DNA of 64,000 nucleotides from Arbacia lixula. Its lineage: Eukaryota > Echinodermata > Echinoidea > Arbacioida > Arbaciidae. Numbering within the stretch: the stretch's first letter is position 1; the number at the start of each line of letters is the position of its first letter. The position numbers and the translations under genes are program-made. The stretch spans positions 5,761,642-5,825,641 of the forward strand of contig OZ022595.1 of assembly GCA_963669155.1 (NCBI GenBank), in the 5' to 3' direction. Of the stretch, positions 39,901 to 48,900 are shown in pieces. The notes beneath the pieces were generated by a model that searched no databases, was not told the DNA's origin, and saw only the letters and a list, made by a program, of their open reading frames with translations.

Positions 39901-42900
39901 GAGGAAAAGGTGACACAAAAGAGGGCTAAAAACAGGAAAGCAAAGGAGAGGAAAATAGGCTACTCCCTACAGCTTCACTCAGCTAACCTATACTAGGAAA
40001 GTGAATGAGCGAGCAGCTAGCTCGCTAACTGCACGTGCATGCAGTGAATGAGAACGCACCCGGGTGTAGAATTTCGACAAGCCATAGTCTTAAATATTCA
40101 TTAGTACAGTAGCCAATAACAGAGGCCGTCTCATGAAAACTGCCTCGTGTACAAAATGAATGGCAAAAAACTAGGTCAGAAAGACTAGGTCAGAAAGACT
40201 AGGTCAGGAAATGGCCTAACCCATTCTGTCGTATGAATTTTTGATGAATTGAATTTCTGGTGCATATTTCATGGCCATTCTATTGTTTATCATCCTTCTC
40301 TCGATGCACTAACACCTATCTCGACACTTTACCCATTGTCCTGGTTGAGTGAGCACCGTTTAACAAATACTCATCCCTCTTGAGTATGAAACTTTTAAAA
40401 TCCCTTTATTTTGGTGAAAAATAAAACTCTGGATATTTTGACAAAGATGTAACATGACCTGTTATGTAAACATAACGAGTCATTTTCATGTCATGGTTGA
40501 GTAAAAACAATTTAAAAATCACACAAGAAATGCCAAAATGTATTGTTAAAACGGCATAAACAATTGCCCTTGTGACTTTTGAAAAGTGACATTTTTGCCT
40601 CTAAAATTTGCCCACTCATGTATGACTGATCGGATTAATAAGATTTTCCCACAGAAGCTAGTCAATAAAGTAGGAAACAAGCCTGCCAAATTATTTTGCC
40701 CAAAACCTCTTTGATAAAAAGTTATGGTATTTTGCTTTGGGGGGGGGGGGGGGAATTACTTTTTTTGTTGTGCTTAGAAATATGTCCACCCTATTGAACT
40801 CCCTTGGCAGGTAAAACGGGCTGAAAGATACACTAAGAAGCTCTACGTTTACGTTGCAGATTTCCCTTCTAACTTCGTAATGACGTCTCCAGTTAGTATT
40901 CATGTACAGTTTTTGTTCGTTTCGGCAAACAATCTGTCACTTCATATGAGATCAAAATCAGGAATATCGAACGCCTCACTGGGTGTAGACGGGTTCAACC
41001 AAGTTTCAGTAAAACAGATAATTCCAGAATTTCTAAACTCGCTGTCGTATCTCACTTTTCCGCGTATTTCATCAATCTTGTTTCCAATTGACCTAGCCCT
41101 GGGACTGCTCCCGCGCAGCGTGAGCGGGCTGCTCGCAGTAACAATTGACCATACGTTACTCATTGTTATTGTAGGCAACGTGTTCCAAGTATGTATGTTA
41201 TTTGAGCTCCATTTTATTTCCCCAAGTTATTTAGATTACATGTATTTGATTATTTGAATTAAAAACTAAGGCGTGTGTAGATAAAATTTGAGAGCATCCG
41301 TCTAATGTTACAATTGTATGATGATAGCATCATCACTGACAAATTCGGTATTGTAATAATGCAAATGTGACACGTATGGGGTAAGGATAATATCAAGGTA
41401 TTAAGGTAACACTCACTACATTGTGGAGCCTTAATGCAGCTCTTCCCTGCACATGCACCATTGTCATTTTTGGTATAGATAGTTGGTTTCCGATGTGGAA
41501 TATAAATCAAATAATCAGCTTTTGGTTTCAGGCAATGAGACGAACCAGCACTTCCTCGGCGATCTGAATGTATACGCTATCTTTCCTCAGCTGCGCTTCG
41601 GAAAGATAGCTACATCCAGATCGCCTCGGAAGTGATAGTTCATCCCATCACCTTCACCAACGTTGATTATTTGTTTAATATACTTTAAACGTGAGAAAAC
41701 ACTTACTACACTGTGGAGCCTTGACACAGTTCTTCCCTGCACATGCGCCATTCTCAATGAACGTCCCTTCTACTGCAGGATAACCAAGTTGTCTACAGAT
41801 CACAAGAGCGAGCTCCTCCTCGAGGCCATCTTCACAAACCCTTGTCCAGTTCCCTCCATTCCGTAAAAGCTCTACCAATCCTTCCTCCGGGGGGTCACTG
41901 TTAACGAACCGGACCTGCATGGCAGAGGCTATACCAGGCACGAAGAAACTGTAATTTACTTGCATGATTGATATGCATAATTCAATGGAATGATAATTAT
42001 CAATTCATACCATACAAATCGTCAATAATATCGATATCAGCCATTCCACCGTGACTCGCGTAACATTTGAATAAATCTAGTATTTCAAATCTTCTGCCAT
42101 ATCAGTATCAACTTCATTTCTCTTATGCACTATTCAATTCAATGGAATGATAATTATCAATTCATACCATACAAATCGTCAATAATATCGATATCAGCCA
42201 TTCCACCGTGACTCGCGTAACATTTGAATAAATCTAGTATTTCAAATCTTCTGCCATATCAGTATCAACTTCATTTCTCTTATGCACTATTCAATTCAAT
42301 GGAATGATAATTATCAATTCATACCATACAAATCGTCAATGATATCGATATCAGCCATTCCACCGTGACTCGCGTAACATTTGAATAAATCTAGTATTTC
42401 AAATCTTCTGCCATATCAGTATCAACTTCATTTCTCTTATGCACTATTCAATTCAATGGAATGATAATTATCAATTCATACCATACAAATCGTCAATGAT
42501 ATCGATATCAGCCATTCCACCGTGACTCGCGTAACATTTGAATAAATCTAGTATTTCAAATCTTCTGCCATATCAGTATCAACTTCATTTCTCTTGTGCA
42601 CTATATATAATTTAGTAAAATATATATTTTTTTCAATGAGAACATGCTTGAAATTAGGTTTCTTGACGTATCCTTATACTTGTGTAATTACCTAGTGAAA
42701 TACAGGTGATATCAACTTAACCTTCAGCAACAAAAGTTTGATGCCCTTTAGCATTATGTGCTTGATCGGCTTTTAATAATATTATCTCAATAATTCATGG
42801 TGGCCTCTAAAAATGTCATCAAAGGTAGAAATTAACAGGATAATAGACAGAATTTATGCACAAACTAAACATTACAATGAGTACGTCCACCTTCCCACAA

Positions 42901-45900
42901 GAGCATCACATTACCATCTAACAACCTTTCATGTGGGAATAATCGTTTCCTTATGTCAGAAATGTGCTAGCTATGCCATGTGATGTTATTATAAGCACTT
43001 GCAGGTAGTCATTGCAATGTTTAGTTTGTGGATAAATTCTGTCTATTATCCTGCTAATTTCTCCCTTCTATGATGTCGCAATGGGAATCTTGATAATGAT
43101 CATGATAATGTTTGCAAGGACAGCAGAATAAATAGTTTTGGATGCTTTTTTTGAGGATTCAAGGGTTTTAGTGAGAGTAGGTCTATGCATGCTCATCTAA
43201 CTTTGCTAGATCATACAATTGGGAATTAGCGGTTGATGACATAATTGTAGTGGTCCCTACCTACTCGAGAAGATCCTTATACAATGTTATGATTTTCACT
43301 AGCATTTTCTAGACTGAACATGAACTTGAAACATTTATTGTCGCTGAGGAAGCAAAGATAATAACATTTATTTACCATTTAAGCTACGGATGAATGGCTT
43401 CATGGGGCCTTATGAACTTCCAAAGGCAACCACCATTTCATGAGTATTACGGCCCCCTACAATATTGTGCACAATGCTAGTGTAAATGACATGAATTATC
43501 TACTCATTCAGCTCCATTCAGGACAGTGTCCAAAATGTGCAGAATCGTTTTTGTACTGACCGTATTTTGTAGTTGTGGTGAGATCAGGTCAACATCAGAG
43601 TCCATATCTCTATTCTTCATGGTAAATTCTGTTTAGTGTTAAAGTGTTTTTTTTTTTCCAGCCATATCAGCTATTACGTGTCCTCATGATTGCAGTATCA
43701 ACTACCCCCCCCTTTTTTTTAGAGAGAGAAAGAGGGTAGGATTAGAATTATTATTAATAATGTTTGTATGCAGTATAGTCTTCGATGACAATGGTACCAC
43801 ATTTTCCAAGTTAAAGTACATTTGGCCAGTATATAGGAACGTTGAGATTCAATACACATAATCATGATGATGGTTGCGTGTTAAACATATGGTGAAAGAC
43901 TGATATGCGCAAAATGTTGCTTTAGCAAACACCAAAGTTTCAACTTTGGAATGCTATAACTATATATCATAAAATGGAATGTAATTCATTTTATACACAC
44001 AATATAAAGCATAAACATGGCAAATTTCCATAATGTTTCAGTTCATTAGTGTGACAGATTTTTTGCAATATGAGCCAATGCATAATTGAGGATAATTTAA
44101 AATCTTGGAAATTCTGTTTAAAAATCACACTTATGCCCTCAAATTTTTGAAAAATTATTCCAAAGCGGAATGAATTTTCTATCATCTTGTAGACAATGTA
44201 ATTACCTTTCATATGATACCTTTATGTATAGCATCTACTGCTGTTAGAAGTGGGTAGAGTACAGTATACTAGTTACGTTTACTTACTGTACATTCCTGAA
44301 ATGGGAAACTTTCCCCCTGCTTTACCCCTCCTCCTATCACTCGCCCTTCTCCCCTCCCTTGCTTCCTCATCTACCTTTTCTCTCACTCCCCTTCGAACCC
44401 CTCTCTCTGGCTTAGTTCGTATTCCGCCCATTGATTTAATTGATTTAAGCATAAAACTATTGGGATATGAATATGTTATACATGTCATATGAGTAGAAGG
44501 GGGGGGGGGGGTAATTAAACCCCTTTTTTCCTCAGAGAAAGGAGGGTAGGAGTTGCATTTTCATTAATAATGTCTGTATGAAGTAGTCTTCGATGACAAT
44601 GGTACCACTTTTTCCAAGTTTGAGTATTTTTGGGGAGTGTGTTGGGACGTTTAGATCCGATACACATGTCCACGGTTGTTGCGTGTTAAACATATGGCGG
44701 AAGACCGATATGCGCAAAATGCTGCTTTAGCAAACAACGAAGGTTCAACTTTGGAGTACTATAACTTTATATCAGAAAATGGAATGTAATTCATTTTTAC
44801 ACACAATATGAAACATAAACATAAGTAAATTGTTAAAACGTTTCAGTCCATTAGTCAGAAAGTTTTTTGAAATATGAACCAATACGTATTTGAAGAAAAT
44901 TTCAAATCTTGGAAATTTTGTTTAAAAATGATATTTTCGCCCCAACTACCATAAAGCCATATGAGTTTGGTATCATCTTGTAGAGAATTTAATCAGCTTT
45001 AAAATAATACCTTATATGGTGAAAACAAATATTTTTTTCGATTTTTGAATGGCGGCCATTTTTTAAAATGGCCGCCGTTGCCTCCCTGAGCAAAATTCAA
45101 GAAGGCTCAATATCCAAATTTGCTTAGATAATTTAATTCTACATGTGTGCCAAATTTGGTGCATTTAGACAAAAGTGAACAATTATTCAGCTATGCCGCT
45201 GGACTAAAATACCTAGACAATGAAAACTTTTGGACAAATCCGTACCATGCCTATACCTGTGCTAGGTTTTATGGCTATTCCGAGCCCTTGCGTCACTCAC
45301 GTTATACAGGCCATTTATTCACCCCGAACGAGATATCTGGTGAGAATCTGTGTGCAATTATTTTCAGAAATTAAGTTTGGTAACTCACATGCTTGTTCAT
45401 AACAAGATATCGACAAATTAAATCCCTGGCCAGTCCTAGAGGTTGACGAGGTGAACGATATGGTGAGGCAATTTCCTTGCGACAGGTACGGCGGTGAATC
45501 TATCTTTTTACCAGTGTACCAACCATTATTCAGCTTACTGAGGGGATCCGATATCAATAAAATGTCACGAGGTTCCTCAATATTGAAATAATTGAAGCTG
45601 ACGAGAATTCGTCGATTTAGAAGAGCTGAAATGTTCCATTCGATATTTGCACCACTTGGATACTTCTCCGGGAATTCAGGCGATGTGATTGTTACTTCTC
45701 TGTCACAATCCAGAGTCCGGCTGTCTGCAGTGGTGAAAAAGTGTATGACGATAGATATTTGTTTTATTTCTTCTATTGCCTGAATGATTTATAATTCATC
45801 TTAGAAACCACTGATATAACCGAAATATTATCATCACCATTCACCAGCGGCGAACCTTGTCAAAATTGTCGAAGATGTAGCATAATGGTACTCATGTATG

Positions 45901-48900
45901 CCCTAATTCATTTACTATTACGTCATTCTCAGATCACAGAACGAATCATTTAAAAGAAAAGTATGAGGAAAGTTTCGGAGATCGTAATAATGAGACTTTA
46001 GATATCAAGTCGCTGTTTTCACGAACCGTTACGGGTGGCCAAATTCGGCCTATTTTTCAATTGTGAGTTTTCTTCATTTTTAGATGTCTTGTACGAGTAC
46101 CTTTATGGACCAGAAGTTTGAAATCATGAAATGCAGTATTTACGTCACAAATGACGTGCGATCCGGTTCGTGATAACTCTCAGCACGGCAAACTGGGCGA
46201 ATGCGTTTTCACGAACCGAGCCGCTAGCGGACGACGTGAGATCAATTGAGCTGGTAAGTTAACTTATCGAGTATTTGTATCAATATATATGATATGATCT
46301 GCCAGTTTCATGCCAAATCTTGTAGCAGATGCTGATTTAGACCCTGTAATATAGTTTGAAGATCCCAAATTAGCGTAAAATTGATGTAAATATGACGTTA
46401 TTAGTTTGAGTGTCCCACCTATTGTTTTTTTGTGTATTGAAGATGCATTGGTACTACATATACATGTAGTACTAAAACTAAAAGTATGCGAACTGTATAG
46501 TGTACAATACACGGTGGGTAACTTGAAGTTGTATGGGGCTAAAATGACAATCGATTTGATCATTTCATGTTTCATTCTGCATGTTAATAAGATGTGCATG
46601 TTTTCACCTTCTGGTAAGAATAGCTTTCTAGCAATGAAATGCAAGAAAAATTAAGGACAACTTGAATAACAATGATCCTACTACTACTAGCCTCGCCCTC
46701 GGGCTAGGCCACGGCACGGACGGTCCGCTTAATTTAGGGCTAATATTATAGACTTAAAGGGTTACTAAATGAGAAAAATAAGTTCCCACTGATCTATGTA
46801 AAATTATCCACTAAACACGAATTTCACATTCGTTTGCCGCAATAGAGTCTCATTTTGACGAAAATTTGAAAAAAACGTACGCCTCCACTCTCCAGGAACG
46901 TCCAGTATAGTCAAAATGCCATAAATGCCAACGACGTGAATAAAATATTTTATTCACGCCGTTCAAACAATAATTTACCAATGGGAACCCCAAAGCTTGT
47001 TTGAGGTTTGTCCGAGTAGCAACAAGTAATAGATTCAAAGTGCATTCCATGCATTGAATCTGAATGACAAGATACAGGTGAATGCAATAACGCGTTACTA
47101 CGCAGTTAGGGGAAAGTTGTGAATACATTACGAAAATGGTCTATTGTTGACTTCCGTACAATCTATGGCATTTTGACTTCTGTGACGTCACTGGAGGCGT
47201 GCAATTTTATCAAATCTTCGTCAAAATGAGACTTTATGGCGGCAAACGAATGTAAAATTCGTTTTAGTGGATAATTTTACATAGATTAGTGGGAACTTGT
47301 TTTTTTTAATTTAGCAACCCTTAGTTCAATACTTCAACTTGTGTAAGATTTTCATAATCAATAGACACGTTACCTATGCCTGTGTGAGTGTCTGTTTATG
47401 TGCCCTCCCCAGTGAAAATTGGTTTCATTGATTCCCCTGATTGTTCTAACTTCTGTAAGTACTTGAAAATTGTTGTTGTAGATGCAGGCATGCCCCCTCC
47501 CCCCCCCCCCCACCTTGATGTGGACTATATTAATTCATGATTTGCTCTCGTAATAGTTTCTGAAATAATGTACTGCATGATTTAGATTTTTGATAGAACT
47601 TGTGTCAAATCGGTGTTCTCCTGTAATACACATGCTCTTGAATTATTGATTCTATACTGATGGTTTAGAAATTAATTCATAATTTCATATTTGCTCTGTT
47701 TATTATGTATAACAGGATTCTGGAACAGTCGAGTCATCCTATCCAGTAATTTGTGGCTGCACTGAGGCTGAATTTCTATCCCAAGACTCAGTGATCTCTG
47801 TTGCATCATGCAGGAAAGAGACAGGTGGAAAGTAGCAATCAGACACTTGCTTTTATTAAAGGGAAAATCCACCCTTAAGTTGAAATGGTTTGAATTATAG
47901 TAGAAGAATGAAAGTGACATACTAATCAATATTTGTCAATCTGTCAAAGAATAAAAAAGGTTTTTTTTTTTTAAGTTTCAATTTTGTGATATTACTATCG
48001 AGCTGGTCTGTGTCATATGTTGTGTGCTGTGTGATTCCATAAATTTTCATTTTAATGTGATTTCCAGAAGGAACAAGTCCTTATCATGGAGGCTTGCGTG
48101 TAAAGACATGTGCATAATGATAAATACATAAGTGAAACAAATACTAGAAATAGTACATAACTTAAACCAGAATAGCTCGCAAATGATGTCACAACATTAA
48201 GAATGCTAAATTCATAGCTCTGTTATAATTAAACATATTTTTTCATCAAACAGTCGCTAATTTGTGTCTGTCATCATTCTGCTTTTATTAAAACCAACCT
48301 TACTTCAGGGTGGACTTTCCCTCTAACATTGTCAGACTGTCATGTCCATTGACTGTATTACACTAGGAAAAAAGGTGCAATCAATCAACTACTAGTAAAT
48401 TTGTTAGAAATGAATTGATCCTCAATACATGCAGACGTAAAGATAAATTATGTACCCTCATAAGGTAATAATGGTCACTTTGTTGATTATTGAAAGGTAA
48501 TGCCAATAGCCTGGTTGTGGTGGTGGTGGTGGTGGTGGGGGGGGGGGGGGTGTATTTTATTCATAGCAATCACAGTGAGTCAGGTATCATTGTTGTACAT
48601 GTAGTTAAAAGAAATTATCCAATGTACTCTATGAGGGATCATGAGCCCCTCTTTTTTTAATGAAAAAATACTTTTGGCAAGCCAGTAAAAAAGAAAAAGA
48701 AGGGTTTCGCATTGCCTGTTTGATACAATCATGATCGCACTTAAATTATTGCTATAGGAAAATAGTATAAATGTACATGTATTCATAATTTAGTATAGCC
48801 TGTAAACAGTTGCTTCCTTGTCATACTTTCTTACACATAGCTCAAAGATTCTTTCACATTCAGGCCTCCTAAAATTATTATTGAAAATAGGTTTGTATGT

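Larger units (their letters stand above)
37362..40774. mobile_element. Element X: TA-flanked TIR element interrupting the LINE
   Basis: Ends are AACACAACCAAAAAAGTAA on the left and, in reverse, AGCACAACAAAAAAAGTAAT on the right. A C-run, AAAATA and a CATAACTTTTTATC block follow, then more than 150 bases of inverted match. The LINE endonuclease frame resumes across it with a TA duplication (37360-37361 and 40775-40776), as in Tc1/mariner-type insertion. A second copy lies at 54192-54935. No transposase was found. Confidence 0.8.
35270..41180 (-). pseudogene. CR1-like LINE, split by nested insertions
   Basis: Minus-strand fragments in order. The endonuclease start is at 41180-40940 (SGIICFTETWLNPSTPS), followed by PFYLPREFNRVDIF near 40800. 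The next part resumes across a large insertion at about 37359. The reverse transcriptase fragments include FADFSSAFNTI, NTGAPQGCVPSAVLF and KYADDTVILG at 36230-35715, then YFLRKLGPLHVDQLILSMFY and NCVVWFG near 35520-35290. The catalytic YADD is present, but frameshifts, stops and two insertions disable it. It lies in a receptor intron, in the same orientation as the gene. Confidence 0.85.
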
